Shown: one piece after another, positions 29,185-37,296 of the stretch | Position numbering within the stretch: position 1 is the first letter of the stretch | How the letters are laid out: every line of letters begins with the position of its first letter | NCBI RefSeq assembly: GCF_003353425.1 | Contig: NZ_QRAO01000003.1 | Span: forward strand, 111,088 to 175,087 | Length of the DNA: 64,000 nucleotides | Source: Marinirhabdus gelatinilytica | GTDB taxonomy: Bacteria; Bacteroidota; Bacteroidia; Flavobacteriales; Flavobacteriaceae | Reading direction: 5' to 3' | Program-made: the position numbers and the translations under genes | Notes under the pieces: model-generated | What the model was told of the DNA's origin: nothing | Database searches by the model: none | What the model saw: the letters and a program-made list of their open reading frames with translations, nothing else

Positions 29185-29568
29185 ATGAAAACCCTATCCC
29201 CACGAAAAACCATTTCATTAAAGTTTGCCACCCTTTATATCTACGAAAACTATGCAGTATCTTCCATAAATGAAGGCGTTGTTTTCGATACGCAAGAACT
29301 GGAGCAATTTCAGGAGGTATTTGCCATATATTTTCCCAACAAACCATTTGGGCTCATTGCAGACAGGGAGAACGATTATACCGTAAACCCGGTATGCTAT
29401 GCGGCTAACAACGAAATTAAAAACCTTGTAGGGATGGCAGTACTATGTTATACCGAAGCAAACTACGAAACTGCAAAATTCACAAAACCATTTTTCAACA
29501 AGCCGCTGGAAGGATTTTTCTCTTTTGAAGAATGTATTACTTGGATAAAGCACTTATTACCACAGTAA
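29185..29568 (+). CDS. Hypothetical protein, STAS/SpoIIAA-like, paralogue 1
   Basis: A 127-residue cytoplasmic protein with no signal peptide. The pattern of alternating strands and helices, with KPFGLIADRENDYTVNP in the middle and GMAVLCYTE after it, resembles the STAS/SEC14-like proteins of flavobacteria (KPF-x-x-I-A/S-x-R signature). It is a paralogue of the gene at 29612-30004, sharing the N-terminal FAT-x-I-x-E-x-Y-x-V-S pattern, the KPF signature and the DYT motif. Function is unknown; such proteins often turn up as single-domain regulators. Confidence in the fold is moderate. Confidence 0.6.
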   Translation: MKTLSPRKTISLKFATLYIYENYAVSSINEGVVFDTQELEQFQEVFAIYFPNKPFGLIADRENDYTVNPVCYAANNEIKNLVGMAVLCYTEANYETAKFTKPFFNKPLEGFFSFEECITWIKHLLPQ

Positions 29569-29611
29569 TAAAGATTTTTTTAGTACCTTTTCAATATCCA
29601 AAAGGTACCTC

Positions 29612-30004
29612 ATGAATTCCTCAAAAACCATAGACCTAGGATTTGCAACCTTTATAATCCACGAATTCTATACGGTGTCGACCATCGCCGAGGGCGTGAC
29701 CATTGATGCCCAAAAACTTGAGCAGATATTCGAGCTTTTTACACAATACTATAAAGACAAGCCTTTTGTTTCAATTGCAAACCGAGTGCACGATTATACC
29801 TTGGATCCCAACTTATTGAGCCAAGAAAAACACCCAAGCATCGTGGCATTAGCAGTAGTTTGTGAGAATGAGGCCACTAAAGGTATTGCAGCCTTTGAAA
29901 AACAGTTTTATCACGGTACTTATGTGATTTTCGATAGCCTGGATGAAGCAAAGGAATGGGCCGTTACCCATCTAGAACAGTATTTAAAAAATGCAGGCCT
30001 ATAA
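29612..30004 (+). CDS. Hypothetical protein, STAS/SpoIIAA-like, paralogue 2
   Basis: A 130-residue paralogue of the preceding gene, with KPFVSIANRVHDYTLDP at the matching place. Its last four codons and stop lie over the 3' end of rnpB on the opposite strand (29993-29999 is one side of the RNA's P1 helix). The two protein genes are separated by 43 bases and probably share a transcript. The function is not known. Confidence 0.6.
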   Translation: MNSSKTIDLGFATFIIHEFYTVSTIAEGVTIDAQKLEQIFELFTQYYKDKPFVSIANRVHDYTLDPNLLSQEKHPSIVALAVVCENEATKGIAAFEKQFYHGTYVIFDSLDEAKEWAVTHLEQYLKNAGL

Positions 30005-30299
30005 GCCGGATTCTGTATCCCGAAGTAACTTCGGGACCCTTATCATTTATCTGGCCCCGCTATTACTAACGGGGTCTATCTGCCTACCCTCCAGCACGGG
30101 CGGGTACCCTTAACGCTGGTATACGTGGCATTTCACCGCATAGAGTTTACCTGATTTCACTACAGCATTACCTGTACATCCTTTCTGTTGCACTGGTCCT
30201 CTCCCGCTGGTAGCGGGATGACGGCCGTTAGCCGCTATGCTTCCCTATGGTGTCCGGACTTTCCTCTCCCGCCTAAGCGGAAACGATAAGGCGGCCTGC
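29993..30299 (-). ncRNA. rnpB: RNase P RNA component
   Basis: Reading the minus strand, the RNA begins GCAGGCCGCC, and soon after contains AGAGGAAAGTCCGGAC, the conserved bacterial RNase P signature (P4 left strand). Near the 3' end it has ACAGAATCCGGCTTA, the other conserved block, and it ends GGCCTGC, which pairs exactly with the 5' GCAGGCC to close helix P1. The size, about 307 nucleotides, is within the range for bacterial type A. RNase P removes the 5' leaders of tRNA precursors. Downstream of P1 the minus strand reads ATTTTTT, which may act as terminator. The gene is divergent from dnaX. Confidence 0.95.
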
Positions 30300-30304
30300 A
30301 GCTG

Positions 30305-30336
30305 CAAAAGTAATTCAATGTTAATAAATAGCGCAA
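30305..30336 (-). promoter_or_regulatory. Promoter for rnpB
   Basis: On the minus strand TACTTTTG (plus positions 30305-30312) matches TAnnTTTG and lies five bases before the predicted rnpB 5' end. A TTG (plus CAA at 30334-30336) sits 21 bases further upstream. The position agrees with the RNA end inferred from helix P1. Confidence 0.65.
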
Positions 30337-30376
30337 AAAGCATTGTTGAATTTTTCTGAAAGTTATCGGGCATACT

Positions 30377-30384
30377 TATATTTG
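30377..30384 (+). promoter_or_regulatory. Promoter -7 box for dnaX
   Basis: TATATTTG matches TAnnTTTG and lies only 10 bases before the dnaX ATG at 30395, so the transcript would have almost no leader. Confidence 0.55.
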
Positions 30385-30394
30385 TTCGAGCACT

Positions 30395-32260
30395 ATGGAA
30401 CATTTTATCGTATCGGCACGCAAGTACAGGCCCACCGTTTTTAAGGACGTTGTAGGGCAACAGGCCATTACCAATACGTTGGAAAACGCTATAGAGAACA
30501 ACCATTTGGCACAAGCATTATTGTTTACAGGACCACGTGGCGTTGGAAAGACCACCTGTGCGCGTATCTTGGCAAAAAAAATAAACCAGGACGGTACCGA
30601 AAAAGAAGACGAGGATTTTGCCTTCAATATTTTTGAACTGGATGCCGCTTCCAATAATTCGGTGGACGACATTCGTAGCTTGATAGACCAAGTGCGTATC
30701 CCGCCACAGGTTGGAAAGTATAAGGTGTATATCATTGACGAGGTGCATATGCTATCCTCAGCCGCTTTCAATGCTTTTTTAAAGACCTTGGAAGAACCGC
30801 CCAAGCACGCTATTTTTATACTCGCCACTACCGAAAAGCACAAGATCATCCCTACCATTCTATCCCGTTGCCAGATTTTCGACTTTAGGAGGATTACGGT
30901 ACAGGACATTAAAGGACATCTGGCCGAAGTAGCCAAAGCAGAAAACATACAGGCAGAGGACGATGCCCTACACGTTATCGCACAAAAGGCCGATGGTGCC
31001 TTGCGTGACGCACTATCCATTTTTGATAGAGTGGTAAGTTTTAGTGGGTCCAACCTTACCAGACAGGCCGTGACCGAAAACCTGAACGTGCTGGATTACA
31101 CCTACTATTTCAGCATTACAGATCTATTACTGGAAAACAACATTCCAGAAGTTTTGGTGGCGTATAACGAGATACTTTCCAAAGGGTTCGATGGCCACCA
31201 TTTTATTATGGGGCTTGCCTCACATTTCCGTGATTTGTTGGTGTGCAAGAACCAAGAGACCATCGCCTTGTTAGAAGTTGGAGAGCAAGTGAAGACCATG
31301 TATTTTCAGCAATCGCAAAAAGCTCCCCTTGCATTTTTAGTGGAAGCGATTGAACTTGCAAATAGCTGTGACCTAAAGTATAAAACCAGCCGAAACCAGC
31401 GCTTATTGGTAGAGCTGTGCTTGTTGCAATTGGCCTCGCTTACGGCCAAGGGCGAAAAAAAAAAGTCTAATCTAAAGGCCGAACGCTTTGTACTCCCTCC
31501 CTCCCACTTCAAGGATGTAGTTCCTGCTGAAAAGGAACAACCTAAAACCTCTATACTGGAAAAACAACCTGCCGCAACCCACACCGAAGTTGCTGAAGAA
31601 AACCTTGCACAGAACAAAAAGTACGAGGTTCGGGTTTCTGTTGATGAAGCTAAGGAAGAAGAAGCACCAAACTACGAGTCACAACCCGCAAAAGAGGAAA
31701 CCCTAACTGAAGACACTAATGGTGGCTCAGAACCTTCTGAAACCAAACCTCCCAAGGACATCGCCGCTAAACGCCCTCAGATCTTGGCAGAACGTTCTGC
31801 AAAGAAAGTTTCGGCCTTATCGATAAAGAGCATAAAAAAGAAACAGGAACTGCAAAAGGAACTGGTGGCCAGCCAACCAGACCAAAAAAACCTGCCTACC
31901 GAAGATTTTACCGAAGAAGACCTCCTGGCCGCCTGGAACGAGTACAACCAAAAAATGAGCGACGAGGGAAATTATAACTTACATTCGCACCTCTCGATGG
32001 GGGTTCCCAAACTGGAAGGAACCTTGCTACACCTGGAATTCCCCAACAACACCATCAAGACCGAAGTAGAACGCGCACGTCACGGCCTATTGGGCTTTTT
32101 ACGGGAACAACTGAACAATTATAACATAGACCTCTCCATTGAGGTAAACGAAGCCGAAGTAAAACGCTACGCCTACACCCCACGTGAGAAATACGAAAAA
32201 CTGAAGGAGAAAAACCCGTTGATAGACAAGCTACGAAAGGAATTTGATCTGGAGATATAG
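30395..32260 (+). CDS. dnaX: DNA polymerase III subunit gamma/tau
   Basis: This 621-residue clamp-loader ATPase loads the beta sliding clamp and links the polymerase cores. Walker A is GPRGVGKT at residues 46-53, and Walker B with sensor is IIDEVHMLS, then LATTEKHKIIPTILSRC. The Cys4 zinc module normally found between Walker A and ELDAASNN is replaced by a short acidic stretch (NQDGTEKEDED). A low-complexity Lys/Glu/Pro linker covers about 365-490, and a C-terminal tau-like domain follows. It has its own promoter and precedes miaE. Confidence 0.95.
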   Translation: MEHFIVSARKYRPTVFKDVVGQQAITNTLENAIENNHLAQALLFTGPRGVGKTTCARILAKKINQDGTEKEDEDFAFNIFELDAASNNSVDDIRSLIDQVRIPPQVGKYKVYIIDEVHMLSSAAFNAFLKTLEEPPKHAIFILATTEKHKIIPTILSRCQIFDFRRITVQDIKGHLAEVAKAENIQAEDDALHVIAQKADGALRDALSIFDRVVSFSGSNLTRQAVTENLNVLDYTYYFSITDLLLENNIPEVLVAYNEILSKGFDGHHFIMGLASHFRDLLVCKNQETIALLEVGEQVKTMYFQQSQKAPLAFLVEAIELANSCDLKYKTSRNQRLLVELCLLQLASLTAKGEKKKSNLKAERFVLPPSHFKDVVPAEKEQPKTSILEKQPAATHTEVAEENLAQNKKYEVRVSVDEAKEEEAPNYESQPAKEETLTEDTNGGSEPSETKPPKDIAAKRPQILAERSAKKVSALSIKSIKKKQELQKELVASQPDQKNLPTEDFTEEDLLAAWNEYNQKMSDEGNYNLHSHLSMGVPKLEGTLLHLEFPNNTIKTEVERARHGLLGFLREQLNNYNIDLSIEVNEAEVKRYAYTPREKYEKLKEKNPLIDKLRKEFDLEI

Positions 32261-32298
32261 CCTCCCCAACCCTCGAAGGGAGAAAAAATACTTATTGC

Positions 32299-32904
32299 AT
32301 GAAAGAAGATAACACCATTAAAATGCTTGGTCTTAAGTTGCCCACTGATCCCCGTTGGGTGAATATTGTGGAAAAGAATATAGAGGAAATCCTTACCGAC
32401 CATGCCTACTGCGAACAAAAAGCGGCCTCTACGGCAATCTCGCTCATTGTTTCCTTCCCAGAATATACCGAGCTGGTACAAGAGATGGTCGCACTGGTAA
32501 AGGAAGAGATAAGCCACTTTAAAATGGTACACGATAAAATTCTGGAACGGGGTTGGGCAATGGGCCGCGACCGCAAGGATGAGTACGTCATCGCCATTAC
32601 CAAATTCTTCCCCAAAGGAGGCAGCCGTACCACACAATTGGTGCACAGGCTTTTGTACGCAGCGCTAATAGAAGCTAGAAGTTGTGAACGTTTTAGGCTC
32701 TTGAGCGAACAATTGGAGGATAAAGAACTCGCCACCTTTTACCGAAACCTTATGGTAAGCGAAGCCAACCACTACACTATGTTCCTGGGCTTTGCCAGAC
32801 AATATGGCGACCGTACCGAAGTGGATAAAAAATGGCAGGAATTACTGGATTTTGAAGCACAGGTGATGCAAGACTTGGGGAAGCGGGAGACGATTCATGG
32901 GTAA
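32299..32904 (+). CDS. miaE: tRNA-(ms2io6A)-hydroxylase MiaE
   Basis: A 201-residue ferritin-like di-iron monooxygenase that hydroxylates the isopentenyl group of modified A37 in tRNA. The di-iron ligands appear as Glu residues in VKEEISHFKMVHD near 72-79 and the later pair EARSCERF near 120 and SEANHYTMF near 155, each with a spaced His. The length matches MiaE. It is 38 bases after dnaX and probably read from the same transcript. Its stop abuts the stop of ppx on the other strand with no gap. Confidence 0.87.
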   Translation: MKEDNTIKMLGLKLPTDPRWVNIVEKNIEEILTDHAYCEQKAASTAISLIVSFPEYTELVQEMVALVKEEISHFKMVHDKILERGWAMGRDRKDEYVIAITKFFPKGGSRTTQLVHRLLYAALIEARSCERFRLLSEQLEDKELATFYRNLMVSEANHYTMFLGFARQYGDRTEVDKKWQELLDFEAQVMQDLGKRETIHG

Positions 32905-33819
32905 TTACAAGTCCACCTCCAGCTCCTTCGCCTTACGCTCGTTATAAAGGCTTTTTACAATACCATCGGCCAGCCCTATTTTGGGGACAAAGATATTTTT
33001 GGCCTTGCACCACTTCATCGCAGAGAGGTAAATACGGGTGGCGGGGATGATTACGTCGGCACGGTCCGGGTTCATCTGCATATCGAAGATGCGTTCGTGG
33101 TAGGTCATCTCCTTTATCTTTTCGTAATAATTGGCCATAAAGAAATAGCTCAGCGGTTTGCCCAATTTCTTTCCGCTGTATTTAAAGATGCTGTTTATGT
33201 TTCCGCCGGAACCTATCACGTTTATCTTTTCGTACTGCTGGGTATTTTCCTTAATCCAGTCGCGCACCTCGTCCCACATAGACTCCCGTACCATATCGTT
33301 AAGAATACGTACGGTTCCTAGCTTAAAGGAACGGCTGGTAACGCTCTTTCCGTTGGCGTATACGGTAAACTCGGTACTTCCGCCCCCCACATCTACGTAC
33401 AGGAATACCTTGTTCTCCTCAATGAGATCCTTGAGATCTGTGGAGGCAATGATGGCGGCCTCGTCGGTACCATCGATAATTTGTATGTTAATGCCAGTTT
33501 TTTCAAGGATATTACCGGCAATCGCCTCTCCATTCTTGGCTTCCCGCATGGCGCTGGTGGCACAGGCGCGGTATTCTACAACATTATGGTTTTTCATGAG
33601 CAGTCCAAAGGCAGTCATGGCCTCTACCATACGCAGGTAGTTTTTTTCTGAAATCTTTTCTTCCAAAAATACATCGGCCCCTAACCTAATAGGTACACGC
33701 ACCAATGAGGTCTTCTTAAAAAGCGGGGCTGCACCCTCTTTCTCAAATACGGTTGCAATGAGCAATCGTATGGCGTTGGAACCTATATCTATAGCGGCGT
33801 ATTTATTTATTTGCAGCAA
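32905..33819 (-). CDS. ppx: Exopolyphosphatase / Ppx-GppA family phosphatase
   Basis: A 304-residue actin-like phosphatase of the short Ppx/GppA type. It has phosphate-binding loops AAIDIGSNAIRLL near residue 10 and YVDVGGGSTEF near 140, with a conserved Glu in between. It cleaves terminal phosphates from polyphosphate or pppGpp; the pairing with ppk1 favours polyphosphate. The start is TTG at 33819, one base after the ppk1 stop (TAG-T-TTG). It lacks the long C-terminal HD domain of E. coli Ppx. Confidence 0.9.
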   Translation of the reverse strand: MLQINKYAAIDIGSNAIRLLIATVFEKEGAAPLFKKTSLVRVPIRLGADVFLEEKISEKNYLRMVEAMTAFGLLMKNHNVVEYRACATSAMREAKNGEAIAGNILEKTGINIQIIDGTDEAAIIASTDLKDLIEENKVFLYVDVGGGSTEFTVYANGKSVTSRSFKLGTVRILNDMVRESMWDEVRDWIKENTQQYEKINVIGSGGNINSIFKYSGKKLGKPLSYFFMANYYEKIKEMTYHERIFDMQMNPDRADVIIPATRIYLSAMKWCKAKNIFVPKIGLADGIVKSLYNERKAKELEVDL

Positions 33820-33820
33820 A

Positions 33821-35914
33821 CTATTCTTTTAATTTTTGTTGGTAATACTCGTAGGTCTTAAACTGCGAGCGTATTTTTTCCTTTTTGTTCTTTCGGTAGG
33901 CGTTGTCCTGTTTTTCGGTAATCACACGTGCTTTTACATTGTCGTTCCAGCAAATGGAGAAGGTATCGTTAATTTCGGCTTTAATATCCTCATCATAAAT
34001 GGGACAGGATATTTCCACACGGTTGTCCAGGTTCCGCCCCATAAAATCGGCCGAGGAAATGTACATTTTTTGTTCGCCTCCATTTTCAAAAATAAACAAT
34101 CGGGGATGTTCCAAAAATTTATCCACGATGCTTATCACTTCAATGTTTTCGCTCATTCCCTTTATACCGGGAATCAGGCAGCAAATACCCCGCACGATCA
34201 TTTGTATCTTCACCCCTGCCCTGCTGGCTTCGTAGAGCTTGTCTATCATCTTAAAATCCGAAAGGCTGTTCAGTTTCAGTTTTATACCGCTTGCCCTGCC
34301 CAGTCTGTGGTTTTCAATCTCGGTATCGATCAAACTGTAAAGTGTGTTTCGTGTATAGTGCGGCGATACAATGAGGTGGCGGTATTTTTTCACCTTGTAG
34401 TTCACCTCAAAAAAATCGAACACCTTGTTTATTTCCTTACATATTTTCTGGTTGGCGGTGAAGAGGGTATAATCTGTATAGAGCCGTGCGGTACTCTCGT
34501 TGAAATTCCCTGTGGAAACAAACGCATACCGTTTCACTTTTTCGCCTTCCAAACGTTCTACCAAACACGCCTTACAATGCACCTTAAGTCCCGCCACACC
34601 AAAGATAAGACGTACACCCTCGCTTTGCATTTGTTCGGCATATCGAATATTTGCGGCCTCATCGAAACGTGCCTGTAGTTCTATTTGCACGGTGACTTCT
34701 TTACCGTTCTTTACGGCATTTATGAGCGAGCTGGCAATATGAGATACCTGTGCCAACCTGTAAATGGTGATTTTTATTTTTTTAACCTTGGGATCCAACG
34801 CAGCTTCCCGCAAGAACTTAACCACATAGGAGAACGTTTGATAGGGAGCATACAGCAAGTAATCCTTTTGCGCGATCTTGTCCAGCAAGCTTCCTTGGAG
34901 GCTAAGCCCCTTTATACGCAGCGGCTGGATTTTCTCGTACTGAAGGTCCTTACGCCCCAAACTAGGAAAGCCCATATAGTCCCGACGGTTGTGGTAACGC
35001 CCTCCGGGGATGATACTATCGGTATCGTCCACGCCCATTTTGTCCATAAGGTAGCGCAGTGTTTCCTTGTCAATACTTTTATCGTACACAAACCGAACGG
35101 GGTCCCCCACGCTCCTATTTTTAACGCTTTTTGAAATTTTCTCTATAAAGCTTCGGCTCAAATCACTATCCAGATCCAACTCGGCATCGCGGGTAATTTT
35201 AATCATGTGTGCCGAAATACTATCGTATTTGAAAATACTGAAGATATTGTCCAGACAGTACCTAATAAGGTCGTCCAGAATGATAATGTATTGTTTTTCA
35301 CCATCACTGGGCAGCACCACAAAACGTTCAATGGTTCGTGGGATCTCTATAAGTGCATAGTTGTATTTGCTTGCAAAGGTGTCATCGTCCTTGCTCATCT
35401 TCATACGTACCGCGAGATAGGCGGCACTATCCTTTAGCAAGGGGAATTCGTCCAGCTCACCTATCATAATGGTTGCAAGGGCTGGGGAAACTTTCTGTAC
35501 AAAATATTCGGTAATGAAAGCTCCTTGGGCCTTGGTGATCTGGGTTTCATCTACCATGTGAATATTTTCTTTCTGAAGCTTTTTCTCTATATCGCTCAAG
35601 ATTCGCAAACTGGTTTTTTGCTGCTCAATAACCGTTTGGGTGATCTCTTCCATTAAATCCTTTGCGGTAATTCCACCTAGGAAACTACGGCCGCCCTTTC
35701 CGGCTTCGGCAATACGTTTTATAGTGGCGTAACGTACCTTGAAAAATTCGTCCAGATTGTTGGAGAATATCCCCAGGAACCGCAAACGTTCAATGAGCGG
35801 GGTGGTTTCGTCCTCTGCCTCCTGCAATACACGGGCATTGAACTGCAACCAACTTAATTCACGGTTGTGATAGCGGTTTTCTACGGCGATTGTCTCGTCT
35901 ATTCTTTCAGTCAT
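33821..35914 (-). CDS. ppk1: Polyphosphate kinase
   Basis: A 697-residue PPK1 that makes polyphosphate reversibly from ATP. It has the N-terminal NRELSWLQFNARVLQEA, the autophosphorylated His in GLKVHCKACLVER near residue 440, and the second conserved His in FLEHPRLFIF near 597, plus SADFMGRNLDNRVE. The length is standard. It overlaps sixA by eight bases upstream and is followed after one base by ppx, so sixA-ppk1-ppx is a tight operon. Confidence 0.96.
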   Translation of the reverse strand: MTERIDETIAVENRYHNRELSWLQFNARVLQEAEDETTPLIERLRFLGIFSNNLDEFFKVRYATIKRIAEAGKGGRSFLGGITAKDLMEEITQTVIEQQKTSLRILSDIEKKLQKENIHMVDETQITKAQGAFITEYFVQKVSPALATIMIGELDEFPLLKDSAAYLAVRMKMSKDDDTFASKYNYALIEIPRTIERFVVLPSDGEKQYIIILDDLIRYCLDNIFSIFKYDSISAHMIKITRDAELDLDSDLSRSFIEKISKSVKNRSVGDPVRFVYDKSIDKETLRYLMDKMGVDDTDSIIPGGRYHNRRDYMGFPSLGRKDLQYEKIQPLRIKGLSLQGSLLDKIAQKDYLLYAPYQTFSYVVKFLREAALDPKVKKIKITIYRLAQVSHIASSLINAVKNGKEVTVQIELQARFDEAANIRYAEQMQSEGVRLIFGVAGLKVHCKACLVERLEGEKVKRYAFVSTGNFNESTARLYTDYTLFTANQKICKEINKVFDFFEVNYKVKKYRHLIVSPHYTRNTLYSLIDTEIENHRLGRASGIKLKLNSLSDFKMIDKLYEASRAGVKIQMIVRGICCLIPGIKGMSENIEVISIVDKFLEHPRLFIFENGGEQKMYISSADFMGRNLDNRVEISCPIYDEDIKAEINDTFSICWNDNVKARVITEKQDNAYRKNKKEKIRSQFKTYEYYQQKLKE

Positions 35915-36398
35915 TCTTTAAATGTCTAGGAAATACCATGGTAGTGGTTTTCCCGGTTGATACCTGGCTCCAATCGTCAATGTCGAATTCCAAAATCACA
36001 AATCCGCAGGTGGGTAAATTATCTATATACTCGCTTCCCAACATATTTACAATGCTGGTAAATGCATGGTTGTGGCCAACAATCATCACACAATCTTGGT
36101 TGTTGTCCAAGCTTTTAATCACATCCATCACGTTTTGTCCACTAAAGTCGTATAAGCTGTGGTTTGTGGTAAAATCGGCATCGGCCACTTTAAAGGTATC
36201 CTTAAAATAATGTGCCGTGGTCAATGCCCTTACGGCGTCACTGCTTATCATCTTTTGTGGTGCTTTGTAGTTTGTAGCCACATATTCTGAAACCAGTTTG
36301 CCATCACGCTTGCCACGACCTTTTAAGGGCCGCTGGTGATCTATCACGTCGTGTTTCCAGGAAGATTTGGCGTGGCGTGCCATATATAATGTTTTCAT
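35907..36398 (-). CDS. sixA: Phosphohistidine phosphatase SixA
   Basis: A 163-residue histidine-phosphatase-superfamily protein. The N-terminal catalytic motif reads MARHAKSSW, with the phosphorylated His at residue 9, and the second His is in VGHNHAFT near 104. SixA removes phosphate from histidine on phosphotransfer proteins in E. coli; the target here is unknown. It overlaps the start of ppk1 by eight bases, so its function may be linked to polyphosphate metabolism. Confidence 0.88.
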   Translation of the reverse strand: MKTLYMARHAKSSWKHDVIDHQRPLKGRGKRDGKLVSEYVATNYKAPQKMISSDAVRALTTAHYFKDTFKVADADFTTNHSLYDFSGQNVMDVIKSLDNNQDCVMIVGHNHAFTSIVNMLGSEYIDNLPTCGFVILEFDIDDWSQVSTGKTTTMVFPRHLKND

Positions 36399-36472
36399 CG
36401 TACTATTTTGAATTTGAGGGTTTTGTTAGTTGGTTAGTTAGTTAAAATTTCGGTTTGCAACTCGTACTCCCC

Positions 36473-37117
36473 TTAGGGCTGTAACCGCTGTATGAGCCAG
36501 TTTTCTTCTTTTTTGGTGTATTGTATCCTGTCGTGCAAGCGGCTCCTTCTTCCCTGCCAAAACTCGAAGGAGACCGGTTTTACCAAATACCCACCCCAAT
36601 TTTTTGGTTTAGGGATGTCTTGGCCTTCAAACTGTTTTTCGAGCGCTTTGAGTTTAGCTTCCAGTGCCTCGCGGTTTTCAATAGGTTCGCTTTGGTCCGA
36701 TACCACAGCACCCAATTGGCTCTGGCGGGGACGTTTGCTGAAATAGGTTACGGACTGTTCTTCTGAAATCTTTTCAGCCTCCCCCTGTATACTGATTTGT
36801 CGTTCCAATGTCTGCCAAAAAAACGAAAGGGAAACTTGCTTGTTCTTAGCGATGGATGCTCCTTTTTCGCTATTATAATTGGTAAAAAAAACGAACCCTT
36901 TTTCTGAAAACTCCTTCAGCAACACTACCCTTCCCCTCGGGAAGCCGTCCAGCCCCAGGGTACTGAGCGTCATTGCGTTTACTTCTTCCACAAGACCAGA
37001 GGCATCGGCCTCGTCAAACCAATCCTTGAATTGTTGAAAAGGATTTTCTCGAACACCTTCTAGGGTGAGGGTTCCTTTCTCATAGGATTTACGGTAGTCG
37101 TGAAGGTCTTTGCTCAT
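36473..37117 (-). CDS. pdxH: Pyridoxine/pyridoxamine 5'-phosphate oxidase
   Basis: A 214-residue FMN-dependent oxidase that makes pyridoxal 5'-phosphate from pyridoxine or pyridoxamine phosphate. The N-terminus MSKDLHDYRKSYEKGTL and the FMN-binding GRVVLLKEFSEKGFVFFTNY near residue 60 are typical, as are SFFWQTLERQ and the C-terminal GRRSRLHDR. ATG 37117 is used; an in-frame TTG two codons upstream is less likely. It stands apart from neighbours on either side. Confidence 0.95.
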   Translation of the reverse strand: MSKDLHDYRKSYEKGTLTLEGVRENPFQQFKDWFDEADASGLVEEVNAMTLSTLGLDGFPRGRVVLLKEFSEKGFVFFTNYNSEKGASIAKNKQVSLSFFWQTLERQISIQGEAEKISEEQSVTYFSKRPRQSQLGAVVSDQSEPIENREALEAKLKALEKQFEGQDIPKPKNWGGYLVKPVSFEFWQGRRSRLHDRIQYTKKEENWLIQRLQP

Positions 37118-37296
37118 AAACAATCATAATTTACGTAAAAATACGAAGAATGCGAATGGTACCATAGTATCCTATTTTAAAATTGGGTTAAAAGTAGTTA
37201 GCGCCCAATGTTTTATTTTTTGAATATCTCTTTCTCATGGCCTCTGCTATGCTATGGCTAAAAAAATTGTTACTTTGGCTGTTGTAAAATCAAGAT

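Noticed and set aside
33836-34678. A 280-codon frame antisense to ppk1
   Set aside because: It is fully inside ppk1 on the other strand, has no recognisable motif, and ppk1 is certain.
36424-36445. Short GTTA-type repeat upstream of sixA and downstream of it
   Set aside because: Only about five imperfect units, no related copies noticed and no evident role.
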